Below, one piece after another: positions 23,973-33,964 of a stretch of DNA of 64,000 bases. The stretch's first letter is position 1; each line of letters begins with the position of its first letter. The translations under genes and the position numbers were made by a program. The notes below the pieces were generated by a model. That model worked only from the letters and a program-made list of their open reading frames with translations. It did not search any database and was not told the origin of the DNA. Source of the stretch: Ovis canadensis (taxonomy: Eukaryota; Chordata; Mammalia; Artiodactyla; Bovidae); assembly GCF_042477335.2 (NCBI RefSeq), contig NC_091247.1, positions 227,254,001 through 227,318,000 on the forward strand, in the 5' to 3' direction.

Positions 23973-25015
23973 CCAGAGTACAGTTCTTCCGTGTATTCTT
24001 GCCACCTCTTCTTAATATCTTCTGCTTCTGTTAGGTCCAGACCATTTCTGTCCTTTATCGAGCCCATCTTTGCATGAAATGTTCCCTTGGTATCTCTAAT
24101 TTTCTTGAAGTGATCTCTAGTCTTTCCCATTCTGTTCTTTTCCTCTATTTCTTTGCATTGATCGCTGAAGAAGGCTTTCTTATCTCTTCTTGCTATTCTT
24201 TGGAACTCTGCATTCAGATGCTTACATCTTTCCTTTTCTCCTTTGCTTTTCGCCTCTCTTCTTTTCACAGCTGTTTGTAAGGCCTCCGCAGACAGCCATT
24301 TTCCTTTTTTGCATTTCTTTTCCTTGGGGATAGTCTTGATCCCTGTCTCCTGTACAATGTCACAAACCTCATTCCATAGTTCATCAGGCACTCTATCTAT
24401 CAGATCTAGGCCCTTAAATCTATGTCTCACTTCCACTGTATAATCATAAGGGATTTGATTGAGCTCATACCTGAATGGTCTAGTGGTTTTCCCTACTTTC
24501 TTCAATTTAAGTCTGAATTTGGTAATAAGGAGTTCATGATCTGAACCACAGTCAGCTCCCGGTCTTGTTTTTGTTGACTGTATAGAGCTTCTCCATCTTT
24601 GGCTGCAAAGAATATAATCAATCTGATTTCGGTGTTGACCATCTGCTGATGTCCATGTGTAGAATCTTCTCGTGTGTTGTTGGAAGAGGGTGTTTGCTAT
24701 GACCAGTGCATTTTCTTGGCAAAACTCTATTAGTCTTTTCCCTGCTTCATTCCGCATTCCAAGGCCAAATTTGCCTGTTACTCCAGGTGTTTCTTGACTT
24801 CCTACTTTTGCATTCCAGTCCCCTATAATGAAAAGGACATCTTTTTGGGGTGTTACTTCTAAAAGATCTTGTAGGTCTTCATAAAACTGTTCAACTTCAG
24901 TTTCTTCAGCGTTACTGGTTGGGGCACAGACTTGGATAACTGTAATATTGAATGGTTTGCCTTGGAGACGAACAGAGATCATTCTGTCATTTTTGAGATT
25001 GCATCCAAGTACTGC
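23973..25015 (-). mobile_element. BovB endonuclease region with a long open frame
   Basis: The minus-strand frame 24982-23894 (362 codons) encodes the apurinic-type endonuclease: GDWN at 54-57, DYIL at 122-125 and SDHELL at 147-152 are catalytic-core motifs. The DELWNEV linker and part of the region before RT follow. The last about 27 codons read into the MER1 element, so the frame is a chance extension. The RT is absent. Confidence 0.92.
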
Positions 25016-25026
25016 ATTTCAGACTC

Positions 25027-25089
25027 TTTTTAAACATTTAAATACTAAAAACCATATTTCATGGTTTTCAGTATTTAAATGTTTAAAAA
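25027..25089. repeat. 29-bp-arm inverted repeat (hairpin)
   Basis: Arm 25027-25055 and arm 25061-25089 are reverse complements with one mismatch (an A/G difference, a G-U pair in RNA), with a 5-nt loop ATTTC. Both arms start or end with T5/A5. It is not part of BovB, which ends about 10 bp to the left, and I do not recognise a MITE family. Confidence 0.85.
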
Positions 25090-25216
25090 TACAACATTGT
25101 TCTCTGTGCATTTTTATGTATTTAAAATTGATTCACTTGAAAATATAAGAATAAAAGAAAAACAAACAAAAATATAATGGGTGATACAGTCTGCCTCCTG
25201 GGGCCAGCTGAATAAT

Positions 25217-26395
25217 GACCACCCCGTTTAACTTATATGCACAGCACATCATGAGAAATGCTGGGCTGGAGGACGCACAAGCTGAAATCAAGATCGCCGG
25301 GAGAAATATCAAGAACCTCAGATATGCAGATGACACCACCCTTATGGCAGAAGGTGAAGAAGAACTAAAGAGCTTCTTGATGAAAGTGAAAGAGGAGAGT
25401 CAAAAAGTTGCCTTACAACTCAACATTCAGAAAACTAAGATCATGGCATCCGGTCCCATCACTTCATGGCAAATAGACGGGGAAACAGTGAAAACAGTGG
25501 AAACAGTGACAGACTTCATTTTGGGGGGCTCCAAAAATCACTGCAGATGGTGATTGCAGCCATGAAATTAAAAGATGCTTGCTCCTTGGAAGGAAAGTTA
25601 TGACCGACCTAGACAGCATATTAAAAAACAGAGACATTACTTTGTGGATCAAGGTCTGTCTAGTCAAAGCTATGGTTTTTCCAATGGTCATGTATGGATG
25701 TGAGAGTGGACTATAAAGCAAGCTGAGCACCAAAGAATGGATGCTTTTGAACTGTGGTGTTGGAGAAGACTCTTGAGAGTCCCTTGCACTGCAAGGAGAT
25801 CCAACCAGTGCATTCTAAAGTTGATCAGTCCTGGTCTTCATTGGAAGGACTGATGTTGAAGCTGAAACTCCAAAGCTTTGGCCACATGATGCAGAGAACT
25901 GCTGCTGCTGCTGCTAAGTCGTTTCAGTCGTGTCCAACTCTGTGCAGCCCCATAGATGGCAGCCCACAAGGCATCCCCATCCCTGGGATTCTCCAGGCAA
26001 GAACACTGGAGTGGGCTGCCATTTCCTTCTCCAATGCATGAAAGTGAAAAGTGAAAGTGAAGTTGCTCAGTCATGTCTGACACTAGTGACCCCATGGACT
26101 GCAGCCCACCAGGCTCCTCCGTCCATGGGATTTTCCAGGCAAAAGTACTGGAGTGAGGTGCCATTGCCTTCTCTGATGCAAAGAACTGACTCCTTTGAAA
26201 AGACCCTGATGCTGGGAAAAATTGAAGGCAGGAGGAGAAGAGAACGACAGAGGATGAGGTGGTTGCATGGCATCACCAACACACTGGACATGAGTCTGAG
26301 TAAACTCTGGAGTTGGTGATGGACAGGGAGGCCGGGCGTGCTACAGTCCATGGGGTCACAAAGAGTCGGTCATGACTGAGCGACTGAACTGAACT
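25217..26395 (+). mobile_element. BovB RT-to-3' end, interrupted by BOV-A2
   Basis: Begins inside the RT ([40 protein letters not shown]) and ends ACTGAGCGACTGAACTGAAC. Frameshifted after the DFILGGSK segment. Split at 25901-26174. Confidence 0.92.
25901..26174 (-). mobile_element. BOV-A2 SINE inside BovB
   Basis: Two monomers starting GCTGCTGCTGCTAAGTCGTT. Target duplication GATGCAGAGAACTG / GATGCAAAGAACTG at about 25888 and 26175. Confidence 0.92.
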
Positions 26396-26461
26396 GAAAG
26401 ATACTAAGTCTTATCCTTCAGAATTTTTAAGTGCTACTTTTTCTAGAAACCTGATAGCTCA

Positions 26462-26588
26462 GTTGGGCCAGAATACTGCAGTGGGTAGCCTTTCCCTTTT
26501 CCAGGGGATCTTCCCAACCCAGAGATCGAACCCAAGTCTCCCATACTGCAGGCGGATTCTTTACCGTCTGAGCCACCAGGAGCACCCC
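26462..26588 (-). mobile_element. Bov-tA SINE fragment
   Basis: GAATACTGCAGTGGGTAGCC to ACCGTCTGAGCCACCAGGAG; the BovB-derived tail is missing. Confidence 0.82.
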
Positions 26589-26814
26589 TGCCCCTCAGAA
26601 CAGCTCACTCCTGTAGGAACCAGGATGACTCCATCCTCCAGGACCCTCACCTCTTCACCTGGATGCGGGTGAATTCACAGGGCAAAAGTTTCTTCTCCAA
26701 AGCCAGCTTATCTGGCTTTTGTCACTAACAACACTTCTTTCAATGAATTGTTTTCTTAAATTTATTTTTTACGTCGACTAGCCTTCTGTAATCAAGGAGA
26801 CTTTATCCAGTGAC

Positions 26815-27235
26815 TGTATTAGTTTCCTGAGACTGACGTAACAAATTATCACAAGAAGGGAGACTCACAAAGAGAGAAATTTATTCTCTTGCAGCTGTGG
26901 AGGCCAGAAATCCAGACTGCAGCAAGGTCACGCTCCGTCCAAAGCCTCTAGGGGAGGGTCCTTCCTGCCTCTCCCAGCACCTGGTCGCTCCGGGCGTTCC
27001 TCAGCCTGTAACTGCATCACTCTATCCCCTTCCTCCATGTTCTCTTTCCCTCTCTAATAAAGACATCTGTTATGGCATTTAGAGCCCACCCTGAAAGTGC
27101 AGGAGTGTATCTCAAAGTTTTTAATTACATCTATAAAGATCTTTTTTCCAAATAAGATCACATTCACAGGTTTCAGGCATTCGAACATGGACTTACCTTT
27201 TGGGGGCCCTGCTCAACCTACTATAACCCTGAAAG
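26815..27235 (+). repeat. Ancient mammal-wide interspersed repeat, family not named
   Basis: TATTAGTTTCCTGAGACTGA, GAGAGAAATTTATTCTCTTG, CATTTAGAGCCCACCCTGAA and AAATAAGATCACATTCACAG are a widespread mammalian repeat I recognise but cannot classify safely. Confidence 0.6.
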
Positions 27236-27404
27236 AGATATATTAGCATCAATCTGTCACCAAAATCATCCTGGGCAAGTTAATACGAGAGGTTTAGATC
27301 CGTAAAGTTGAAGGCCAGGTCTTGGACCATAAATTCACCTTCTGCCTTACCGTGAACCATCCCATCACCTCTTTCATTCAAAACATCAGTAGAAGGCATT
27401 GTTA

Positions 27405-27505
27405 TTATTTCTATTTTACAGATATATAAACTGAGGTTCAAAAAAATTGAGTAAGCCTCCAAGGTCACACAGCTGGCAAGTGACAGACTCTGGTCTTTCC
27501 GATTA
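27405..27505 (-). repeat. MIR SINE core
   Basis: ATTTTACAGATATATAAACT GAGG and CCAAGGTCACACAGCTGGCA are the complement of the MIR core. Confidence 0.8.
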
Positions 27506-27929
27506 TGAAACTACGCTTTCTCGTCTCTCTCTGCCTTCCTCATTTCCTTTAGAACCATTACAAGATTAGGGGCCATTCAGAATACACAGAATAAACACAC
27601 TACACAGTTTCTGCAAATCTGTGAAAAGCTTTTACATCCTCTGAACTGTCTCTTTCCTAGTCTCAACATTCCTGATTCCTTCAGCCCTCACTTAGAGGAC
27701 GTGGTTTGTTTGCTTGCCTTTACAGTCACACCCCCTAAACCTGCTGCATTTTGTCTATAGGTTTCCTTAAAGATTGATTCCCAGGGCTGACTAATTATAA
27801 CCAATTTTCGTTGTGCACAGACGTGCCAGGACCAGGTCCAAGCAACTCAACTCTATTATTTCAGTTGAATCTTCAAGCTCGCGAGAGAGGTGAGTAGTAT
27901 TATTGCCCATTTTGTAATTTTCTGAAGTG

Positions 27930-28135
27930 CATTTATTTTATTTTTAGCTGTGCTGGGTTCTTCTTGCTGTGCACGCTTTTCTCCGGGTGCGGCTGGCGGG
28001 GGCTCCTCTCCGTCGCAGTGTGCGAGCTCCTCATGGCCGTGGCCTCTCTCGTTGCAGAGCCCGGGCTCTAGGCTCGCAGGCTTCAGTGGCAGCCTGCTCA
28101 CACCCAGGGTCTGGACAGTTAGATAAGGGCCTGAG
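27930..28135 (-). mobile_element. CHR-1-like SINE, 3' part
   Basis: TTTATTTTTAGCTGTGCTGG, CTCTCTCGTTGCAGAGCCCG and GGGCTCTAGGCTCGCAGGCT. Confidence 0.75.
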
Positions 28136-28242
28136 CTCAGGATGCCTGCCCCAAGTTCCCGCTTTGCTCTTCTTGGGGGGCACTTTCTAAAATAACCACT
28201 TAGAGTCGAGCCTGCAAAGTCATAAGCAGCCTTATAAATCCT

Positions 28243-28430
28243 AGGAAAGATTGAAGGCGGGAGGAGAAGGGGACAACAGAGGATGAGATGGCTGGATGGC
28301 ATCACCGACTCGATGGACATGAGTTTGAGTAAACTCCGGGAGTTGGTGATGGACAGGGAGGCCTGGCACACTGCAGTCCGTGGGGTCACAGAATGTCGGA
28401 CCTGACTGAGCAACTGGACTGACTTGACTG
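28243..28430 (+). mobile_element. BovB 3' end
   Basis: AGGAAAGATTGAAGGCGGGA to CAACTGGACTGACTTGACTG. Duplication ATAAATCCT at 28234-28242 and 28431-28439. Confidence 0.92.
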
Positions 28431-28439
28431 ATAAATCCT

Positions 28440-29564
28440 GTTGTCTGCATGCTGTTCACTGTGACCTGGGATGGCGGGGATGGGGTGGGAGAGTCAGGGG
28501 GGAGGGGGGCTGCCATTTGCCCCACTTGCTCATCATGCTCCCCAACCCCATTTCTGGGACCTGGAAGTAATAAATCTTGTGACTTGGCTTCCTTTGTGTG
28601 AGTGAATTGAAACTGCCCCTTTAGTCAAAACAACCCCGGGTTTTCACCTTCCCAGAGTGGGAGCTAGGATGCTGAGGGAGCTCGCTGGTGACCCCCACGT
28701 GGGTGGCTTGTGTCTCCGCATTCAGTTGGTCCTCATCTGCACGTTCTTAATCTAACACGCCAGCTATGGCCCCCCAACCCTGACACAACAGAGGAGTCGC
28801 GTATCTGACTCAAGGTCACAGAGCCTGTCTCCAGAGCCCTCCATTAACTTCGGCCCTCTGTGCTGCCCCCCACCTTGGACCTACTCCAACTGTGGCCTCA
28901 ATGTCTCAGAGCAGGACCACCTCCCTTGTTTTAAATATTATATGCAACTAATGCAACCTAAGACCATATGACAGTCATGCCGTGTTTGGGCACTTGGACA
29001 TTGCTAAGTGCATACCCGTGTCTACTCCCTCTTCCTTGCTGAAAGGGTTCTTTAAAGTCACAAACCTGGAGGAAAAGTATTCGGCAAGGGAGGTAGGGGA
29101 GGCAGGGAAGGGGTGGACAGGCAGGAAGAAGGCCAAGAATAAGAGAGGGCCAGACTCAACAGGAAGCAGGCGAGGGATCGATCTGTGAAGCAGCAAGAGG
29201 AGCAGCACGGAGCAGCAAGGACGGAGCTGCGTGCAGGAGGAGGGTGGGCCAGCTAAGGGCGCATCTTGTGCGGGCACGTGGGGCATATCCCACGGTGCTC
29301 CTGTTCGGTTAGTTCTACGCATCCTCGGGGGCAGTCCAGTCACTGTACTCTGTCATCCAGAACGGTACCCGCTCACAGCAGCCCTTGAAAACTGTTAACC
29401 ACTTACAGGTACAAGCAACCGAGGAGACAAGGGTCGTGTGCCTTAGACATGGAGGGGAATAGAACAAGCCGGATCTCTTCAACGACATCTGCTCTTGTCT
29501 TGTTTCCATTCTTTCTTCTCGGAGACCAATCACTTAAGCCTTAATCACTTTTTGACGTCTCTGT
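28440..29564. other. Unique intergenic sequence
   Basis: No gene or repeat recognised; includes a purine-rich stretch at about 29080-29170. Confidence 0.45.
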
Positions 29565-29575
29565 GTGCTCTGCTC

Positions 29576-29768
29576 TGGCTTCCCAGGTGGCTCAGTGGTA
29601 AAGAATTCGCTTGCAGTGTAGGAGCCATGATGTGACCCCTGGGTTGGCAAGATCCCCTGGAGGAGGAAATGGTGTTCTTGCCCTTGGAAATCCCATGGAC
29701 AGAGGAGCCTGGTGGGCTACAGTCCATGGGGTCACAAAAGAGTTGAACAGGACTTAGGAACTGAACAA
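29576..29768 (+). mobile_element. Bov-tA SINE
   Basis: TGGCTTCCCAGGTGGCTCAG to GAACAGGACTTAGGAACTGA. Duplication GTGCTCTGCTC at 29565-29575 and 29769-29779. Confidence 0.92.
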
Positions 29769-29779
29769 GTGCTCTGCTC

Positions 29780-30627
29780 ACAGTCTCATCACCACCCCAC
29801 TTCCTCTCCACTTAACAAGATCCACTCTTGCTTGGAGGGCATTTAGAACCAGTGCTGTGGATATTTTCTTTATCACTTCTGCTTGTGGTGTTTCTTGCTC
29901 CTTGGAACTTAGAACATTATAATTTATATCTGTCATAATGGCCCCATAAGGTCTCTTGATGGGTTTATTATTTAATTTTCATCAGCTAATTTTGCTCCCA
30001 GAAAAAAAACCTAACAACATGCTACTTTATACAATTCATAGTAGCATAACCTGCTACATATTGTTTCTGCTTTCTGAGACTGTAAAACCTCAAGAAAAAA
30101 ATAACAGCTCTAGAAAATTTAACCATTAGGTTTTCTTTTGCACTGAAGCCTGAAATGTGAAAATACAAGTCAGTGGGCTGCAACCTCCAGGACAGAGTAA
30201 GTTGGGCATTGCTCAGTCTGGAGAGAATCCAGTTGAATCCAGCTTAACATTAATTTTTTGTGTTGAATCAACTGTGCTGAGACTGAGAAAGATCTAGTCT
30301 AGAACCTATGAGAAAGAACAGGGATTTCTGACGCTTAAGCAATGTTCCAAACAGCCCACTAGAAATCATAAATCTAACTCACCATAAAAGTGCTCCATCC
30401 ATAACACCACAGTTCTTTGCTTTTAGCTGAAATAACAAGAACCCAGTGAGATTATATTGTGCTGAGGAGGCAGAAACCTCTGCATGTTGATTACATTTTT
30501 GATTAGTAAAGGCAAACTGAATTAACATTTCACAAGTACAATCTTTGATAGTAAACAAAATCTTTTAAAACAAGAATCCTATCAGAAAAAAAAGTAAAGT
30601 TCTTTCATAGTGGTTGAGGAGGGAAAA
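29780..30627. other. Unique AT-rich intergenic sequence
   Basis: No gene or repeat recognised. Confidence 0.45.
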
Positions 30628-31665
30628 TGCCAGGAGCCAGTGTGAGGAACTCCGCCCGTGGCAAAGGTTATGAGGAAGGAGGCTCAGCATATGCAAAGGC
30701 GGGATCGAGCCTCAGGAGACCCCTGTTCCCAAGCATCTACCCCCAAATCCAGAGTCTGTCTACTTTACTGCTTTATGCTCTCACCTACACCTCTGACTTT
30801 ATGGGGGGCTGTCCCCCACCACCTCTCTTGAGAAGGAGTTAACTTACAGCTCCAGTCAATAAAAATTCCTGGGCATGATAAGTGTTTCAACTTACAAACT
30901 CCTCTGAAGGTTCTCTAGCCTACCTGAACAGGTTTGTCTGGCCACATGTGATTGTTCACAGCCTCCCAACCATGAGAGGCACGAGATGTTTTAAATTTTC
31001 TAAAAACAGATTCTTTTGAGAAGTTAGAAATTATTAGTATAGTGGGTTGACTAGGAATTATATTGGTGAAGGGTTTTTCATTTATTGGGCCAATGTTTGC
31101 CGTTAAGTCTCCATATTCCCTGCCCTTATACACATTAATTAATATAACCAGCATATAGGAAAAATAAGTATTAATCTTTGATATTAATCATGTTAAACCT
31201 TAGGCTAAGTAAATTCCTTTCTTAATTGTAACCCACTGTACCTTCACCCTATAGGAATGCAAATTTATCTGGTGCCTTCGGAGGGTGGCGCCTGGTTTAA
31301 GAAAATTCACCCCTGGAAAAAATAGGTTTTATGGTTGACTGACCGTTATCAGAAAGAAAAGGTCATAAAATGTTAGCAGGCCTCATGGCCAGAAGGTGAT
31401 GTAAAGCCCCTAAGACTTTTGTATACATTTGTATAAAGCACCTGATTTTGATAAGGGTCAGGTCTGCTGACCCCGCGTGACTCTGTATCCATCTCTATGT
31501 ACAACAAAAAGTATATAAGCGGACCTGAAAAATAAAGAAACGGATCAGTTCCTGGAAAGACTGGTCTTCTCATGTCATTCTTTCTCTCATTTTCTGGCTG
31601 AATTCCCATCTGGAGCGTGGATGCCCGCCAAGCCTGCTAATTATGCCTGGGCTTCTAAGATCTGA
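30628..31665 (+). mobile_element. ERV LTR, 3' end lost
   Basis: Starts TGCCAGGAGCCAGTG and aligns along its length with the LTR at 40221-41532 (shared GATAAGGGTCAGGTCTGCTG-like, TGGTCTTCTCATGTCA and TTCCCATCTGGAG strings). It has a TATATAA at 31512 and AATAAA at 31531. It stops about 260 bp short of the other copy. No internal viral genes are present. Confidence 0.85.
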
Positions 31666-31714
31666 CCGGAAAAGCTCCAGAAGACTTAAAAACAGAGGCT
31701 ATTGTCTTAATAAG

Positions 31715-32270
31715 GATCCATTTACTGAGCCCTTGCTGTGTGCTTTACATCAAAACGTTCTCCTTTAAAGCTCACAGCTCCATGAAGGTACTATTAGCTT
31801 CAGGTTACTGATGAAGAAGTGTCCCTTGGACTGCAAGGTCTAATCAGTCCATCCTAAAGGAGATCAGTCCTGAATATTCATTGGAAGGACTGATGCTGAA
31901 GCTGAAACCAATACTTTGGCCACCTGATGCAAAGAACTGACTCATAGGAAGACTCTGATGCTGGGAAAGATTGAAGGCAGGAGGAGAAGGGGGCAACAGA
32001 GGAAGAGACGTTTGGATGGCATCACCGACTCGATGGACATGAGTTTGAACAAGCTTCGGAAGTTGGTGATGGACAGGGAAGCCAGTAATGCTTCAGTCCA
32101 TGGGTCGCCAAGAGTTGGACATGACTGAGTGACTGAACAGAACTGAACAGATGAGGAAATTGAGCTCAGAGTTCAACAGCTTGTTCAACTGGTAAACACC
32201 ACATCTAACAATCAAACTCAGGACAATTAACTCCAAACTTGCCCTTAATCACCATATTTACTGTTTTATC
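31715..32270 (-). repeat. MIR element split by BovB
   Basis: CTGAGCCCTTGCTGTGTGCT to GGTTACTGATGAAGAA on the left, and GATGAGGAAATTGAGCTCAG onward on the right of the BovB at 31819-32149. The two halves rejoin exactly at GATGARGAA. Confidence 0.8.
31819..32149 (+). mobile_element. BovB 3' end inside MIR
   Basis: GTGTCCCTTGGACTGCAAGG to GAACAGAACTGAACA. Duplication GATGAAGAA (31810-31818) / GATGAGGAA (32150-32158). Confidence 0.9.
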
Positions 32271-32678
32271 CATCTACGTTCCCTCACTGGGTTGGATAAC
32301 CTTTGCCTGCTCAACAACTACAGGAAGTGGACTTTCCATTAGGTTCAAATTTGGGAAAGAAGGATCTTGGGAAAAAACAAGATTCTTGGTGCCTATGTAC
32401 ACGCATCACCCACCAGACTTCTGGCTCTCAGATCAGGTCTGGGGAAAAGTGAATCTTCCAAGAACTCTGTGAATTCGGGTGGCACAACTGTTTAAGGATT
32501 CCACGCTCTGTGGTCTGGTGATTATAACCTCAAATTCTTCATTCTGCTGCATTTACTACCTATCTTCTCTTGACCACCGAGATCATTTTATCAGTATTCA
32601 ACACCAAACTCATGAAGAACTGAAGGGCAGGATGAGAAAAGTGGTACATGACATTCTTTTCAGCATTGCATGCTATCT

Positions 32679-32913
32679 ACTTTGGCCACCTGATGAGAAG
32701 AACTGACTCACTGGAAAAGACCTTGATGCTGGGAAAGATTGAAGGCAGGAGGAGAAGGGGACAACAGAGGATGAGATGGTGGGATGCCATCACCGACTCA
32801 ATGGACGTGAGTTAGAGTAAGCTCTGGGAGTTGGTGATGGACAGGGAGGCCTGGCGTGCTGCCGTCCATGGAGTTGCAAAGAGTCGGACACAATTGAGCG
32901 ACTGAACTGACTG
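32679..32913 (+). mobile_element. BovB 3' end
   Basis: CTTTGGCCACCTGATGAGAA to GAGCGACTGAACTGACTG, duplication ATGCTATCT at 32670-32678 and 32914-32922. Confidence 0.92.
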
Positions 32914-32922
32914 ATGCTATCT

Positions 32923-33964
32923 GCCCATCTGTCTTTTTTTTTTTATTCTTGAGGTAAAAAGATAGTCCAGGACAGGGCATAGATATTGGTCAATGAATGA
33001 CCCAAAACAAGGAGGAAGGTGCAAATGCATTTCTGGATTCAAAGAGGTCACTTCAGGCACAAAGGAGGGGCCCATTTCTATTAGTTGGGATCCTCAGCAA
33101 TACCACGGCCCAACAACAGCCCCATTGCTGGGCGATGATTGTCAAACACTTCCTTTTACAATCCCTTACCATTAGGAGCACAGTGTGTTTGGGCCCGTAG
33201 GCTTCCTATTGAATGTTTTCAGGTGAGTCCAGAGTATGATTCTAATCTCAAGGTTTTCAACCTAAAACAGAGGCCACAACACAGCCTGAAATCAACAGAT
33301 ATTATCTTGCAATTTTCTAGGCTTGAATTATCTGAGACATTCACGACTTGATCACAGTGGTAAAGCTGACTCAATGGTGCTTTCCGCTACAGAACTCAAG
33401 CAGCAGAAAAGAATGCATGACGACACTGCCATGAACTCATTTTGAATTAGGTAAAAGTAAACCAATGTATCTGGTTACTTATCTACTTAACATAAAGGTG
33501 AAAGTGATCTAACCTGGCAACCATAACAATTTTCAGAGGTTAAGCAAATGCAGAGAGACTTTTGAGAGGTAGATTTCAGAAAAAACTAGCTAATGCTTTT
33601 GGAAGACTGTTTATAATGCGAGGGACAAATGGATGTATCCAGATTCAGCGAAGGTAGGGGTTGCATACAGACTGTCTCCAATCTCCTCCGGAATTACAGC
33701 TTGTTTAAAGCTATCATTCTACTAAGCACTAAAATCCACCGTAGTAATGTGCAAGTCAGCTAAAGCACTGTTGTGCTATTATATGCATAAATCTTTGTTA
33801 TTTGCATTAGAAAGGCATCAATTACCTCATACTACAATGTGTAATTAAGAAACAAATGTACCAGTTTGCTTAGCCTTACAAGATAAATACTGGGATTACA
33901 GCAAGAATAAAAATTGGGATTTTAACTAGCCACATTTCAATGATGACTGCAAGAAAGCCGAGTA
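32923..33964. other. Unique intergenic sequence
   Basis: No gene or repeat recognised apart from a T-rich run. A cluster of POU/SOX-type motifs lies at 33783-33807. Confidence 0.45.
33783..33807 (+). promoter_or_regulatory. POU/SOX motif cluster (candidate enhancer element)
   Basis: ATGCATAAAT, then CTTTGTT directly abutting ATTTGCAT (a perfect octamer in reverse sense). This resembles a SOX-OCT composite but with the octamer inverted. Short motifs occur by chance; only the density makes it notable. Confidence 0.25.

Noticed and set aside
23894..24982. 362-codon minus-strand frame as a host endonuclease gene
   Set aside because: It is the BovB endonuclease region, and its C-terminal end runs into an unrelated MER1 transposon.
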